This document shows, in pieces, positions 63,812 to 64,000 of a stretch of DNA of 64,000 bases. The position numbers and the translations under genes were made by a program. The stretch's first letter is position 1, and every line of letters begins with the position of its first letter. The stretch lies in assembly GCA_003353785.1 (NCBI GenBank), contig PIVX01000003.1, positions 78,334-142,333 on the forward strand, read 5' to 3'. This DNA comes from Gammaproteobacteria bacterium. Lineage in GTDB: Bacteria; Pseudomonadota; Gammaproteobacteria; PIVX01. The notes below the pieces were generated by a model, which saw nothing but the letters and a program-made list of their open reading frames with translations, was not told where the DNA came from and did not search any database.

Positions 63812-64000
63812 ATGTACTGGTTTTGTTTTTGGGAGCTATCGTTTTTCTTCTTATCTACAGTTATTGCAGATAAGCTTAAACTATCAGAATATATTGGTAA
63901 AATGCCAGCAACTATCATGATTAAGATAGTTCTATCGGCCTTTATTACACAAATGGCTATAGTATTGGAGTTAATAAACTATGTGAATTTTATTGTTCTA
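63812..64000 (+). CDS. Partial ORF running off the window end (hydrophobic N-terminus)
   Basis: An open frame of 63 codons from ATG 63812 to the last base, preceded by AAGGAGATTAGA, a strong ribosome site. It begins MYWFCFWELSFFFLSTVIAD, resembling a signal peptide, and has a second hydrophobic segment (IKIVLSAFITQMAIVLELI). The family cannot be told from this fragment. The gene would continue beyond the window. Confidence 0.5.
   Translation, partial: MYWFCFWELSFFFLSTVIADKLKLSEYIGKMPATIMIKIVLSAFITQMAIVLELINYVNFIVL

Noticed and set aside
63682..63918. 78-codon minus-strand frame near the right end
   Set aside because: It overlaps the plus-strand ORF at 63812 that has a strong ribosome site, and itself has no start signal or protein features.
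1..64000. CRISPR arrays, prophage, toxin-antitoxin pairs, secretion-system clusters, rRNA
   Set aside because: Looked for throughout; no regularly spaced repeats, phage structural genes, paired small toxin-antitoxin genes, secretion ATPases or rRNA sequence were seen.
1..64000. Assignment to Rickettsiales because of AT-richness, ankyrin gene and gltA/TCA genes
   Set aside because: Gene orders (trmJ-isc, ndk-rlmN-rodZ-hisS-yfgM-bamB-der, gltA/sdhCDAB-sucABCD, recA-recX-alaS-lysC-csrA-tRNA-Ser) are gammaproteobacterial.

Overview
The window is AT-rich chromosomal DNA, about 70% A+T by eye, and is almost entirely bacterial core genes. Gene order rather than base composition points to a host-associated Gammaproteobacterium. 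Diagnostic blocks are trmJ-iscS-iscU-iscA; ndk-rlmN-rodZ-hisS-yfgM-bamB-der; gltA divergent from sdhCDAB-sucAB-sucCD; yciB/trpH/yciO-scpA-scpB-rluB; and mutS/recA-recX-alaS-lysC-csrA-tRNA-Ser(GCU). Alphaproteobacterial Rickettsiales, the other obvious low-GC candidate, do not normally combine these orders. CsrA, a Mip-type FKBP, an ankyrin gene and low GC fit an intracellular lineage near Legionellales or Francisella/Coxiella-like bacteria. I cannot name the species.

Layout. 1-2.0 kb: the trmJ tail and a short isc cluster with an abnormal IscU. 2.1-6.2 kb is the main accessory region: an L,D-transpeptidase, an ankyrin gene broken by two stop codons, two tandem secreted paralogues of unknown function and a decayed IS200 transposase. 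6.3-13.4 kb: ndk through tadA. 13.3-20.3 kb: a PolB-like exonuclease, a lytic transglycosylase lipoprotein, adk, a thioredoxin, a large inverse autotransporter, a Kdo hydroxylase and BioY. 20.6-36 kb: eukaryotic-type glutamine synthetase, then nearly all of the TCA cycle (gltA, sdhCDAB, sucABCD, acnA; no icd, fumarase or malate dehydrogenase here). 36-46 kb: MurG, an M20 peptidase, a Mip-like FKBP, an FkbM methyltransferase and TamB/TamA. 46-50.8 kb: yciB, a PHP phosphoesterase, yciO, scpAB, rluB. 50.8-59.8 kb: mutS, recA-recX-alaS-lysC-csrA, tRNA-Ser. 59.9-64 kb: a two-domain zinc phospholipase-like/MltB-like protein, AlaX, a secreted orphan, about 0.8 kb with no recognisable gene, and an ORF running off the end.

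Taken together the cell keeps oxidative metabolism, peptidoglycan synthesis and remodelling, outer-membrane assembly (BamB, TamAB), probably Kdo-containing LPS, and recombination and mismatch repair. It imports biotin and shows small-scale gene erosion. I see no prophage, CRISPR array, intact transposon, rRNA or secretion-system cluster. The most unusual items are the inverse autotransporter with a helical-repeat passenger and a hairpin at its predicted mRNA 5' end, the phospholipase-like/MltB fusion, the duplicated four-cysteine secreted proteins, and the IscU-like protein lacking a metal-ligand cysteine.
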